Shown one piece after another: positions 29,643 to 39,700 of a DNA stretch of 64,000 nucleotides. Source of the DNA: Hyphomicrobiales bacterium. Lineage in GTDB: Bacteria > Pseudomonadota > Alphaproteobacteria > Rhizobiales > Rhizobiaceae. Position numbers and translations under genes: made by a program. The DNA is taken from NCBI GenBank assembly GCA_026400435.1, contig JAPLOZ010000011.1, forward strand, positions 1 to 64,000. Direction: 5' to 3'. The notes beneath the pieces are model-generated. The model was not told the DNA's origin. It searched no databases and saw only the letters and a list, made by a program, of their open reading frames with translations. Numbering within the stretch: the stretch's first letter is position 1; every line of letters begins with the position of its first letter.

Positions 29643-29817
29643 TTCAGAAGGTAGGCAGCCAGCGAGCAGCGGCGTCAGCCGAGTCTTCTGGCCGCGTATT
29701 GAATGCGATCGTGGCGCCCGGAGCCTCCCGGTGCACCGCATTGACGATCTGTTCAAACAGCGCGAGGCCTTGGGGCGGCAGTCGAATTCCCGCGCCGATC
29801 ACCACGCAGTGGTAGTT
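29643..29817 (-). pseudogene. 5'-truncated C-terminal fragment of a conserved-type hypothetical protein
   Basis: Translates NYHCVVIGAGIRLPPQGLALFEQIVNAVHREAPGATIAFNTRPEDSADAAARWLPTF* with no upstream start in frame. Confidence 0.55.
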
Positions 29818-29820
29818 GGC

Positions 29821-30247
29821 GCGTGCCAGGTCAGGCCATTCATCGGCGCATTATCCGCGATCTCAATGTGGCGGGTTTCAAGGAGCTGCGCGGGCCGCAC
29901 ATGGCGGTGCTGCAATTTCCGGGCCCGGACGGGGTTCGCCCCGGCGCTCTGGCCGAACGCGCCGGCATGAGCAAGCAAGCTTGAACCAGCTGCTGAGCAG
30001 CCTCGAAGCGTATGGCTACCTGGAATCCAAGGGCGAGCACGCGCCGCGCGCGCGGACCCTTCAGCTTACCCAGCGTGGGCGGGAGGCATATTCCAAAATC
30101 CACGACATCCTGCACGATACCGAACGCGAGTGGAGCGTCGAACTCGGCCAGCAGGATTTCGGCCGGCTCAAGGAACTGCTGCTGCGCGTGTGGACCAGTT
30201 CGCAAGCGACGAAACCAAGACTACGCGCCCATCCGATGCCCGCGTAG
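29821..30247 (+). pseudogene. MarR family transcriptional regulator, frameshifted
   Basis: HRRIIRDLNVAGFKELRGPHMAVLQFPGPDGVRPGALAERAGMSKQA then stop; +1 frame continues LNQLLSSLEAYGYLESKGEHAPRARTLQLTQRGREAY...LKELLLRVW. Confidence 0.75.
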
Positions 30248-30553
30248 AACACTTCTACGACCTCCAGTACTTGATATTAACGCACAAGATAGTGAGTATT
30301 GACATGTGCCGCTCGCCGGACCATTGATGCTGCCCTGCGGCATGGGAGGTCGTGCCGCAAGGGAGGACCCAGGGAAATGCTATATTCGGCTGCTTCATGG
30401 TTAGCCGTGGCCGGAGTGCAATGGTGATGCATGCGCCGCTGTGGGGCTCGGGCGATGTGCTTCCATTTCGGCGGCGCGCGACGCGCGGCATGCCGTTGAC
30501 CTGGAATGTCGGGGCGGCTCAGTCGCTCGTGAACCCAGAGGCATAGCAGGCAC

Positions 30554-32134
30554 ATGAACGACGGTGCGATGCAGTCCTATTCGCTGACGCTCGACAAATA
30601 TCTCGACCATGCCGCGAAATGGCATCCCGAAACCGAGGTGGTGACGGCGCGCCGCGACGGTGAAAACATGCGCGTCGGCTATGCGAAGCTGAGGCATCGT
30701 GCGCTGCTTTTCTCGAGTGTCCTTTCAGGGCTTGGCGTCCGCGCCGGCCAGCGCGTCGCAACACTCGCCTGGAACAGCCAGGCTCACGTGGAAGCGTGGT
30801 TCGCGATCATGGGCATGGGGGCTGTGTGTCACACGCTGAACCCCCGCCTGACCGCGAGCCAGACGGCGGCAATGCTGCGTCAGTCGCAGGCACAGGTTCT
30901 CATCGCCAGCGCCGATCTGTTGCCGCTGGCTAGCGAAATCGCGGCCGCAGCGCCGCTGTCTCATGTTCTTGTCATCGACGGCGACGCCGGCGAGCGGATC
31001 GACGGCGTCACCGTGACACCGATCGAGGAGCTGCTTGCCGATGCGAAACACGACGTCGCGTGGGGCGGCTTCGACGAGAACACCGCGTCCGGTCTATGCT
31101 TCACCTCGGGCACGACGGGCGAGCCAAAGGGCGTCACCTACACCCATCGCTCGAGCTATCTTCACACGCTGCGGCTGCTGCAGGCCGACGTGATAGGCAT
31201 CACGGCGAGGGATACCGTTCTTCCCGTTGTTCCCATGTTCCATGCCAATGCCTGGGGGATGCCATTTGCGGCCCCCGCCGTCGGCGCCCGCCTTGTGTTG
31301 CCCGGACGCCATTCGGATGGCGCCAGCCTCGCCCGGCTTATCGTGTCGGAAGGCGTGACGGTGGCAGCCGGCGTTCCAACCGTCTGGCTGGGGCTGCTCG
31401 AATATCTGGAGGCCGAAGGCGGCGAGGTTCCCACCTTGCAACGGATCCTCGTAGGCGGCGCGCCCATGCCGCAGGCGCTCATGCAGCGCATCGAGCAACG
31501 GCTGGGCGTCGCTGTGCAGACAAGCTGGGGCATGACCGAACTTTCGCCGCTCGGCACGATGGCCCTGCCTGCCGATCCCCGCCGCAACGCAGCCCTGTCG
31601 GGACGGCCAGCCATCGGCGTCGACCTGCTGCTGACGGATGCCGATGGCCAGGCGCTGCCCAACCAGCGCGAGGCGGAAGGACATCTGCGCGTGCGCGGCC
31701 CGGCCGTCGTCGAACGCTATCTGGGGCAGGACGGCCCGGCGACCGACGCGGATGGCTGGTTCGATACGGGTGATCTCGCCCGCATCGACCCCGAAGGCAA
31801 CCTCATCATCACCGGGCGGGCGAAGGACCTGATCAAATCGGGAGGCGAATGGATCAATCCGGCACAGATCGAGGCCATCGTCAGCGCGCTGCCGCAGGTT
31901 TCGCTCGCCGCAGTGGTCGGGCGCTTGGATCCGAAATGGGGAGAAAGGCCGATCCTGCTGGTCGAGATGCGCAAGGACGAGGACCTCACCGACCAGCAGC
32001 TTCTGGCATCCTTGAAGGGGCGGGTTGCCTCCTGGTGGATACCCGACGAAGTTGTGCGCGTGCCGAAAATGCCCACGGCGGCGACCGGCAAGGTGGACAA
32101 GATGCGCTTGCGATCGCAGTTCGGCCAGGTCTGA
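30554..32134 (+). CDS. Acyl-CoA synthetase / fatty-acid--CoA ligase (FadD/DmdB-like)
   Basis: LCFTSGTTGEPKGVTYTHRS; VQTSWGMTELSPLG; DGWFDTGDLARIDPEGNLIITGRAKDLIKSGGEWI. Confidence 0.95.
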   Translation: MNDGAMQSYSLTLDKYLDHAAKWHPETEVVTARRDGENMRVGYAKLRHRALLFSSVLSGLGVRAGQRVATLAWNSQAHVEAWFAIMGMGAVCHTLNPRLTASQTAAMLRQSQAQVLIASADLLPLASEIAAAAPLSHVLVIDGDAGERIDGVTVTPIEELLADAKHDVAWGGFDENTASGLCFTSGTTGEPKGVTYTHRSSYLHTLRLLQADVIGITARDTVLPVVPMFHANAWGMPFAAPAVGARLVLPGRHSDGASLARLIVSEGVTVAAGVPTVWLGLLEYLEAEGGEVPTLQRILVGGAPMPQALMQRIEQRLGVAVQTSWGMTELSPLGTMALPADPRRNAALSGRPAIGVDLLLTDADGQALPNQREAEGHLRVRGPAVVERYLGQDGPATDADGWFDTGDLARIDPEGNLIITGRAKDLIKSGGEWINPAQIEAIVSALPQVSLAAVVGRLDPKWGERPILLVEMRKDEDLTDQQLLASLKGRVASWWIPDEVVRVPKMPTAATGKVDKMRLRSQFGQV

Positions 32135-32200
32135 CCGCCGGACTACAAACTGGACAAACCATCTTCAGAACCGGCGCTGGCCGGGCACAGGAAAAATGCA

Positions 32201-33388
32201 ATGAGGGAAGCCGTCATAGTAAGCACCGCCCGAACCGGGATCGGCAAGGCCAGTCGTGGCGCGCTGAACGACACCAGATCGCCCACTCTCGCCGGCCACG
32301 CGCTCAGGCACGCGATCGAACGCGCGGGCGTGGAGGCAGGTGAGATCGAGGACTTCGTGCTCGGTACCGTTCTGGCGGCAGGCACGGCGGGCATGAACCT
32401 TGCACGCAATGCAGTGTTCGCCGCCGGCGCGCCGGCGAGCGTGTCCGGCCAGACCGTGGATCGACAGTGCGCATCGGGGCTGACGGCAATTGCGACCGCC
32501 GCCAAGCAGATTGTGGTGGACGGCATGGATATCGTCGCCGCCGGCGGCCAGGAGAACATTTCGGCGGTGCAGGAGCGGTATTTCGCCTGGGTCGGCGAAG
32601 AGGCTGATCCCAACGTCGTCGCCAAGGCCGAGCAAGCCTACATGCCGATGCTGAGGACAGCCGAGTTCGTTGCGAAGAAATACGGGGTCAGTCGAGAGGC
32701 GCAGGACGAATATGCGCTGCAGTCGCAGCAGCGAACGGCGGCAGCCCAGCAGGCGGGCCGTTTCGACGAAGAGATCGTGCCGTTCAGCACCACCATGCTT
32801 GTGAAGGATAAGGACACGGGCGCCGTCACGCGTCATGCGGTCACGCTCGACCGCGACGAGGGCAATCGTCCCGGCACCACGCTCGAAAACCTTGCAGGAC
32901 TGAAGCCGGTGATCGAAGGCGGCGTCATCACTGCCGGCAATGCGAGCCAGCTTTCCGACGGGGCTTCGGCCTGCATCCTGATGGACTCGAAACTCGCGCA
33001 GAAGCGCGGTCTGACGCCGCTCGGCACCTATCGCGGCATGGCAGTGGCAGGTTGCCCGCCCGAGGAGATGGGCATCGGTCCCGTCCACGCGGTCCCGAAG
33101 CTGCTGAAGCGCCATGGGCTGTCGGTAGGCGACATCGGTCTTTGGGAGCTCAACGAAGCTTTTGCCGTGCAGGCCCTTTACTGTCGCGACATGCTGGGCA
33201 TCGACCCGGCGCTCTATAACGTCAACGGCGGCGGGATCTCCATCGGTCACCCCTATGGCATGACCGGCGCAAGACTGGTCGGCCACGCGCTCATCGAGGG
33301 GCGGCGGCGCGGCGCCAGATATGTCGTCGTGACGATGTGCGTCGGCGGCGGCATGGGGGCCGCGGGGCTGTTCGAACTTGCAGCGTAG
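32201..33388 (+). CDS. Acetyl-CoA acyltransferase (thiolase)
   Basis: [19 protein letters not shown] active-site Cys; [32 protein letters not shown]. Confidence 0.95.
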   Translation: MREAVIVSTARTGIGKASRGALNDTRSPTLAGHALRHAIERAGVEAGEIEDFVLGTVLAAGTAGMNLARNAVFAAGAPASVSGQTVDRQCASGLTAIATAAKQIVVDGMDIVAAGGQENISAVQERYFAWVGEEADPNVVAKAEQAYMPMLRTAEFVAKKYGVSREAQDEYALQSQQRTAAAQQAGRFDEEIVPFSTTMLVKDKDTGAVTRHAVTLDRDEGNRPGTTLENLAGLKPVIEGGVITAGNASQLSDGASACILMDSKLAQKRGLTPLGTYRGMAVAGCPPEEMGIGPVHAVPKLLKRHGLSVGDIGLWELNEAFAVQALYCRDMLGIDPALYNVNGGGISIGHPYGMTGARLVGHALIEGRRRGARYVVVTMCVGGGMGAAGLFELAA

Positions 33389-33394
33389 GGTAAA

Positions 33395-34141
33395 GTGTGT
33401 GCGGCGCAGCCGTTTGCGCCGGTCCAGTTCAGAAGGGTACGCAGTTTGACGGTACAAAGGACGTCCCGCCGCAAGGGCTCAACCAAGGCCGAGCAGCGTG
33501 CCGAGATGACCGAGCAGATACTCGATTCAGCAGAGTTCCTGTTCTCGCGACACGGCCTGTATGGCGTCACCCTGAAGGATGTCGCCAAGCAGGTTGGCGT
33601 GCACCATACGCTGATCAACTATTACTTCGAGGACAAGAAGGCGCTGTTCGACTCGGTGTTCGCGCGGCGTGCCGTCGTTACCAACGAGCGACGCATGCGG
33701 ATGCTGGAAGAGTATGAGAAAGCCTCGGGCGAAAAGCCGACGGTCGAAGGCGCATTGCGAGCGTTCCTCGACACCGACCTCGACCTCTACACGGAGGGCG
33801 GCGAGGGCTGGAGAAACTATGCGGCTCTGGGCGCGCAGGTTGCCAACACGCCCGAGTGGGGCGCCGAAATGATGGACCGGCATTTCGATCCGGTGGTCTT
33901 GCGGCTGATTGGCTTGCTCAAGAAGGCGCTGCCGGATTGCGCGGAAGAGGAAATCTTCTGGGGCTACCACTTCGTCACCGGCGCGCTGATGCTGACGCTG
34001 GCGCGCACCGGCCGCATCGACAAGCTCTCGGGCGGGCTCTGCCGGTCGGAGGACTTCATGGCGATCAAGGCGCGGATGGCGACATTCATGTCGGCAGGAT
34101 TCCTTGCGATCTGCCGCAGGAAACAACCGTTGCAGGGCTGA
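33395..34141 (+). CDS. TetR family transcriptional regulator (start uncertain)
   Basis: ILDSAEFLFSRHGLYGVTLKDVAKQVGVHHTLINYYFEDKKALFDSVF. Confidence 0.92.
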   Translation: MCAAQPFAPVQFRRVRSLTVQRTSRRKGSTKAEQRAEMTEQILDSAEFLFSRHGLYGVTLKDVAKQVGVHHTLINYYFEDKKALFDSVFARRAVVTNERRMRMLEEYEKASGEKPTVEGALRAFLDTDLDLYTEGGEGWRNYAALGAQVANTPEWGAEMMDRHFDPVVLRLIGLLKKALPDCAEEEIFWGYHFVTGALMLTLARTGRIDKLSGGLCRSEDFMAIKARMATFMSAGFLAICRRKQPLQG

Positions 34142-34230
34142 TTTCATCCTTCGGGTGCGTCTCTAGACCCACCGCTTCGCACAAAGAAGAGCTTGCGCGG
34201 AACTAATTAATTATCTAGTGAGTGAATAGA

Positions 34231-35133
34231 ATGAAAAACGATGCCGGAGAGGCCGAAAAGATGTTGGGAGGGCGTGTTGCGATCGTTACCGGGGCCGGCG
34301 GCGGGCTCGGTCGGTCACACGCTCTGTTGCTTGCCCGACTGGGTGCGAAAGTCGTGGTCAACGACATGAATGCCGGTGCGGCGCAGACGGTTGCCAAAGA
34401 GATCGGCGATGCCGGCGGTGCGGCGATCGGAGTTGCCGCCTCGGTAACCGACGAAGTGCGGATCGCAGAACTGGTCGGCCGCGCTATGGACGCCTGGGGT
34501 CGCATCGACATCCTCGTCAACAACGCCGGCATCTTGCGCGACAGGAGCTTCGCCAAGATGACGATCGCCGAGTTCCGTGAGGTGATCGACGTCCATCTCA
34601 TGGGTTCGGTTATTTGCACCAAGGCCGTCTGGGAGATCATGCGCGAGCAGCGCTACGGACGGGTCGTGATGACTACATCGTCTTCCGGGCTTTTCGGCAA
34701 TTTCGGACAGACCAATTATGCGGCCGCCAAGACGGCGCTTGTCGGCCTGATGCAGGCGCTCGCGCTTGAAGGCGAGAAGTATGGCGTCAAGGTCAATTGC
34801 CTGGCGCCCACGGCGGCGACTTCAATGACGGGCGAACTGCTTTCGCCCGACGCGGTCGAGCGGCTTTCACCGGATTTTGTCAGCCCCGGCTTGCTGGCGC
34901 TTGTCGGCGAGGATGCCCCGACGCGGGCTATCCTGTGCGCGGGTGCTGGCCATTTCGCTCGTTCCAACATCACGCTGACGAAGGGCGCATACGTGGGCGC
35001 CGACGCGGGTGCGGCCGAGCGCGTGGTGGCCAACTGGGACCTGATCAGCGATCGGACCGGCGAGATCGTGCCTGACCACGGCTTCGTGCAGATGGGGCGC
35101 GAATTGGCCAGCGCGCCGGTCGCAGGCGGGTAG
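34231..35133 (+). CDS. SDR family oxidoreductase (3-hydroxyacyl-CoA dehydrogenase-like)
   Basis: RVAIVTGAGGGLGRSHALLLARLGAKVVVND; NNAGILRDRSFAKMT; NYAAAKTALVGLMQALALEG. Confidence 0.93.
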   Translation: MKNDAGEAEKMLGGRVAIVTGAGGGLGRSHALLLARLGAKVVVNDMNAGAAQTVAKEIGDAGGAAIGVAASVTDEVRIAELVGRAMDAWGRIDILVNNAGILRDRSFAKMTIAEFREVIDVHLMGSVICTKAVWEIMREQRYGRVVMTTSSSGLFGNFGQTNYAAAKTALVGLMQALALEGEKYGVKVNCLAPTAATSMTGELLSPDAVERLSPDFVSPGLLALVGEDAPTRAILCAGAGHFARSNITLTKGAYVGADAGAAERVVANWDLISDRTGEIVPDHGFVQMGRELASAPVAGG

Positions 35134-35430
35134 GCCTCAAAGGACGCGCGGCGGTATTCGGAGGAAACCGTCGCTCGGGAAGGAAGGCTCCGGTGGGAGC
35201 CAGAGGAGCAGGGCAGCCAGACCGCGTGACAGCGGCCGGGCCGTCGCGCAACCGGGCGATCCGGTTCTATGGGAGGGAGAGCATAGTGGGCAAATCGTGC
35301 GGATGGGTGGCGCAGCGCCAGGCGGCTGAGGAGCATCGTCGCGCGGTCATCCATGTGCCGCGTTCGCCGCAGCCGCGGCTGATGCCGCCGGCGTTGCCAA
35401 AGGGCCCGAAAGCGTGAGGTGCCGAGGGCG

Positions 35431-36462
35431 ATGAATTCAACCAATGCCGCCAACGCGGCCGCAATGACGCCAACGCCGCGACGAGGTGTGGGTCGCAAGA
35501 ACATGCTGGAGCGTGTCGTCGCGGTGGCGACGCTTGTGCTCGTGGTCGTGTTCTCGTTTTCAATCGATGGGTTCGCCACGCTCGGCAACTTGCGCGTTAT
35601 TCTCTCGAACTCGGCCTCGCTGGCCATCCTCAGCTGCGGAATGGCCGTCGTCATCATCTCGCGCGGGCTCGATCTGTCCCTGATCGCCCAGATGGTGGCC
35701 GGCGCAACCATCTTCGGCATCCTTATCAGCAGTGGCGTGACGGCCCCCGCGGCGCTCCTGGTCGCTATTGTTGCCATGGTCGTTTTCGGCTTTCTCAACG
35801 CCTGGCTTATCGCCTATGTCGAAATTCCGGCCATGCTCGCGACGTTGGCTTCTTCAATGTTCCTTGTAGGCCTGCTGCGTTTCGCCATCCTGCGCGGCGA
35901 GTTCCTGCTGCTCCTGCCCAAGTCGAACCCGACCGTAGCCTTTCTGGCCGGCGACATCGTGCCCGGGATATCGATGCCGGTCTTGCTGATGGTGGCGACG
36001 CTCGCGGCAACCTGGTTCCTGCTCAACCGCGCCTCGGTCGGGCGCGTGGTCTATGCAATGGGCGACAATTTCCAGGCGGCGCGGCTTGCTGGTCTGCCGG
36101 TGCGTACGTCAACCATTGTGGTCTATGTGTTTTCCGCGGTGACGGCCCTGATCGCCGGGCTCATCATGGCTGCCGCCAGCGGCGCGGTTGACTTTCGCAC
36201 GGTGACCAACGGCACGTTGCTCTTCGACGTCATCCTCGTTGTCGTGCTCGGCGGCATACCGCTGCGCGGCGGGCGAGGCGGCGTGCGCAACATTGTCGTC
36301 GGCGTCGCGCTGATCGCAATCATGCGCAACGGAATGACGCTGATGGATTTCACGACGCAGACGCAAGACATGCTCAAGGGGCTGGTGCTGCTGACAGCGA
36401 TCGTCACCGACAACTACCTCAATCCCAGAGACGCCGAAACCGACACAGTGGGCGATCTCTGA
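35431..36462 (+). CDS. Ribose/simple-sugar-type ABC transporter permease
   Basis: RbsC-like multi-TM; LGGIPLRGGRGGVRNIVVGVALIAIMRNGM. Confidence 0.93.
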   Translation: MNSTNAANAAAMTPTPRRGVGRKNMLERVVAVATLVLVVVFSFSIDGFATLGNLRVILSNSASLAILSCGMAVVIISRGLDLSLIAQMVAGATIFGILISSGVTAPAALLVAIVAMVVFGFLNAWLIAYVEIPAMLATLASSMFLVGLLRFAILRGEFLLLLPKSNPTVAFLAGDIVPGISMPVLLMVATLAATWFLLNRASVGRVVYAMGDNFQAARLAGLPVRTSTIVVYVFSAVTALIAGLIMAAASGAVDFRTVTNGTLLFDVILVVVLGGIPLRGGRGGVRNIVVGVALIAIMRNGMTLMDFTTQTQDMLKGLVLLTAIVTDNYLNPRDAETDTVGDL

Positions 36463-36491
36463 CGATTTCGTGTTCAACAAGGGAGGAAAGC

Positions 36492-37481
36492 ATGCCGTAC
36501 AGATTGGGAAATATATTCAGGACCGCGGCGACGGCCGTACTGATAGGCGCCTGCGCGCTGATCGGTACGAACATTGTCGCTCAGGCAGACAGCAACATTG
36601 CTGGCAAGAAGGTGATCTTCGTACCGATCGCCATGGGCATTTCACTGACTGAGGGTTGGGCGCGCCGCATGCGCGAGCACGCGGCCGTCCACGGATATTC
36701 GCTCGACGTGCGCGACGCCGCCTTCAACACCGCGACGATGGCGGAACTGGTCGCCAAGGCGATCAGCGAAAAGCCGGACGTGCTGGTCGTGCACAATCCG
36801 ACCGTGCAGTTGCTCGCCCGCCAGATCAAGCAGGCAGAGTCCGAGGGCATCAAGGTGCTGCAGATCAATCTGCAGTCGAACCAGCCCTCAGCGGCCTTTG
36901 TCGGCGCGAACTGGGAGCGCATCGGCCGCGAGATCGCCGAGGATATCGTCAAGGAGTGCGGCGCGGGCAGCGGCAAGTCCGGCAAGGTCGCCATCATTCC
37001 CGGCCAGCTCACGGCAGCCGACAGCGTGATCATGAACGAGGCGGCCTTCAAGGTGTTCGAGCAGCACAAGGAGATCGAGGTCGTTTCGAACCAGGCTTCC
37101 GACTGGGAGCCCGAGAAGGCGCGCCAGATCACCGCGACCGTGCTGCAACAGCATCCCGACCTGTGCGCCATCTTCGGCCACTGGGACGTCCACACGATGG
37201 GAGCGGGCAATGCGGTCAAGGACGCCGGCAAGGCCGATTCCGTGCTCGTCTATTCGACGGGCGGCGGCGACGACGTAGCCTGCAAGGCCGTCGAAGACGG
37301 CATCCAGGACCGCATCTGGAGCTATGACGCTGATGGTCAGGGCCGTGACGCCGGCACGATGGTTGACCTTCTGCTGCAGGGTGCGGCGACGGCCGACGGC
37401 TCCATGATGATCGTCGACTCGCCGATGAAGATCATCAAGGCTGGCGAGGGCTTCGATCCGTCGCTCTGCTGGAAGATGTGA
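36492..37481 (+). CDS. Sugar-type ABC transporter substrate-binding protein (RbsB-like)
   Basis: Signal peptide; GKKVIFVPIAMGISLTEGWARRMREHAAVHGYSLDVRDAAFNTATMAELVAKAISEKPDVLVVHN. Confidence 0.93.
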   Translation: MPYRLGNIFRTAATAVLIGACALIGTNIVAQADSNIAGKKVIFVPIAMGISLTEGWARRMREHAAVHGYSLDVRDAAFNTATMAELVAKAISEKPDVLVVHNPTVQLLARQIKQAESEGIKVLQINLQSNQPSAAFVGANWERIGREIAEDIVKECGAGSGKSGKVAIIPGQLTAADSVIMNEAAFKVFEQHKEIEVVSNQASDWEPEKARQITATVLQQHPDLCAIFGHWDVHTMGAGNAVKDAGKADSVLVYSTGGGDDVACKAVEDGIQDRIWSYDADGQGRDAGTMVDLLLQGAATADGSMMIVDSPMKIIKAGEGFDPSLCWKM

Positions 37482-37567
37482 GGGCGACCTTCTCGTGACC
37501 GTATGAGCGGTAAAAGCGCGGGGCCCATCGGGGCCTCGCGCAACCACGTTCCAGTTGGAAAGCCCTG

Positions 37568-39700
37568 ATGGCCGTTGACATCGATTTCCCCAGCTTGCCC
37601 AAGCAGCGGGTGCCGCGCTTCGTCCTTTCGCCGCGCCGCATCCTCGCCGACGTGCTGTCGAAGGGCTGGGTCGAGAGCCTGATCCCGTTCGTGGCGTTGC
37701 TGTGCGTCGTCGCCGGCGTGCTCGCCACGACGAACGGATATTTCGAGGGTTCCAACCTGCGCAATCTCGCGCAATATGCCGCCGACGGCGGCCTGGTCGT
37801 GCTGGCTCTTCTGGTCGTTGTGGCGGTTGGCGGCATAGACCTGTCCGTCGGTTCCAACTTCGCGATGTCCGCTTTCGTCGCGCTGTTCTGCTTCCACATC
37901 CTGCAACTGCCGGTGCCTGCGGTGCTTCTGGCGAGCCTGCTGGCCGGGGCGACCATCGGCGCCGTCAACGGGTTCATTGCCGGGCTGCTTGGCTGCGGCG
38001 CGCTGCTGACCACACTTGGCACGATGATCACCACGCGCGGCCTCTACACGCTCGCCTCGCAGGCACAACTCGTGGAGATATCGAGTTCAGCGCGGATCGA
38101 CGACCTGTGGGACTGGATCGGCTTCGAGAAGGTGCTGACCCTACCGGTCGGCTTCTGGGCGCTTGCCGTTGTCGCGGTCCTTGTCCTGATCATGTTTCGC
38201 CAGACCCGCATCGGCTGGCACATCCTTGCCGTCGGCGGCAACCGCAAGGCGGCACGGCACGGTGGCATCCGCGTCAAGTCGACGATCTTTTTCGCCTATG
38301 TGCTGGCCGGCGTGATCGTCGGTCTCTCCGGGTTTCTGTTCGCCGCGCGGCAGAACAGCGTTGGCTCCGACACCGGCATCGGCATGGAGTTCTTCGTGCT
38401 CACCGCGCTGGTGGTCGGGCTTGGCGGGTTCGTGCCAGGTCGCGGCGCCGTGGTTTCGGTGCTTATCGGCTTTGCGACGATCTACATACTGAACAACGCG
38501 ATGATCAACGCCGGCTTTCGGGGTGACTTCGTCCAGCTCAGCATGGGCGCGATCATCGTCGTCATCCTCGCCATCGACGTGAAGTTCCGCAAGAACCGGC
38601 ACCGGCTGCTGGCATCGACCTATCTCGATCCGGTGTCGTTCGATGCCGGCACGGTCGAGGGGATGCGTGGATTGATGCCCGACGAGACCGCGCCGAAGCT
38701 GAAGGACGCCAGGATTCTCGCCTCCGGTCGCGTGGATGGCCCCGAGGATGTCCTGCTCGACGCTGCCGGCAACCTCTATTGCGGCACGCGCGACGGATAT
38801 CTGTACAGGTTGAACGCTCCCGACCACGCCGAGGCAGAGGTGCTGGCCAAGATCGGCGGCCGTCCGCTTGGCCTTGCCCTTGATCGCGAGGGGCGCATCG
38901 TTGCCTGCGTCGCCGGCATGGGGCTCGTGCGGGTGACCATGGACGGACAGGTGGAGCTTCTGACCGACCAGACCGAGCGCAGTCTGTTGAGCGTCCAGGA
39001 CGACACCACCATCCGCATGGCCGACGATCTCGATATCGGGCCGGACGGCACCATCTACTTTACCGATGCGACAAAGCGGTACGACATCGAGAACTGGGGC
39101 CTCGACCTTCTGGAGGGCCGGCCCAACGGTCGCCTGCTGTCCTACGACCCTGCCACCCGCAGGACGCGCACGGTTTGCGACAACCTTGTCTTTCCAAACG
39201 GCGTCTGCCTCGCCCACGACGGCAAGCACCTGCTGGTCGCGAGTACCTGGGACTGCTCGATCCTGATCTTCGACCTGGCGCGGCTGTCCGACGGTCCGCG
39301 CGTGTTGCTGAGCGGCCTGCCGGGCTATCCGGACAATATCAATCGCGCCTCGGACGGCGGCTACTGGGTGGCGCTCGCTGGCATGCGCAATCCCGTCTTC
39401 GACGAGGCAATGCGCCATCCCGGCGTGCGCCGTCGCATGACCCGGCACGTTCCGCCGACGAACTGGCTGTTCGGCAATCTCAACATCGGCGGTGTGCTGA
39501 AGGTCGATGGCGCCGGCAAGGTCGTCGATGCGTTTTGGGATGCGCCCGACGGGCCGCTCTACATGATCACCTCGATGCGCGAGCACGAGGGCGAGCTCTA
39601 TCTGGGCGGCGTTACCAACGACAAGATCGGCTGCCTGAAGCTCGACAAGGCGGATCCAACATGGCGGGGGCCCGAGAGCTATTGGGGAGGCCGGTCATGA
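37568..39700 (+). CDS. RbsC-like ABC permease fused to C-terminal SMP-30/strictosidine-synthase-like beta-propeller
   Basis: Single 710-aa ORF: aa 1-~345 permease (VVVAVGGIDLSVGSNFAMSAF), aa ~380-710 propeller (GRVDGPEDVLLDAAGNLYCGTRDGYLYRL... FPNGVCLAHDGKHLLVAST). Confidence 0.9.
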   Translation: MAVDIDFPSLPKQRVPRFVLSPRRILADVLSKGWVESLIPFVALLCVVAGVLATTNGYFEGSNLRNLAQYAADGGLVVLALLVVVAVGGIDLSVGSNFAMSAFVALFCFHILQLPVPAVLLASLLAGATIGAVNGFIAGLLGCGALLTTLGTMITTRGLYTLASQAQLVEISSSARIDDLWDWIGFEKVLTLPVGFWALAVVAVLVLIMFRQTRIGWHILAVGGNRKAARHGGIRVKSTIFFAYVLAGVIVGLSGFLFAARQNSVGSDTGIGMEFFVLTALVVGLGGFVPGRGAVVSVLIGFATIYILNNAMINAGFRGDFVQLSMGAIIVVILAIDVKFRKNRHRLLASTYLDPVSFDAGTVEGMRGLMPDETAPKLKDARILASGRVDGPEDVLLDAAGNLYCGTRDGYLYRLNAPDHAEAEVLAKIGGRPLGLALDREGRIVACVAGMGLVRVTMDGQVELLTDQTERSLLSVQDDTTIRMADDLDIGPDGTIYFTDATKRYDIENWGLDLLEGRPNGRLLSYDPATRRTRTVCDNLVFPNGVCLAHDGKHLLVASTWDCSILIFDLARLSDGPRVLLSGLPGYPDNINRASDGGYWVALAGMRNPVFDEAMRHPGVRRRMTRHVPPTNWLFGNLNIGGVLKVDGAGKVVDAFWDAPDGPLYMITSMREHEGELYLGGVTNDKIGCLKLDKADPTWRGPESYWGGRS

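Noticed and set aside
30255-30553. Possible small ORF (30352..30546) before the acyl-CoA ligase
   Set aside because: No convincing ribosome site, no recognisable domain; more likely leader or degraded sequence.
35193-35417. 74-aa ORF between the SDR and transporter permease
   Set aside because: Arg/Pro-rich, no domain or convincing start; probably noncoding.
38141-39586. 481-aa minus-strand ORF opposite the permease::SMP-30 gene
   Set aside because: Antisense frame of a clearly coding gene, no domain signature.
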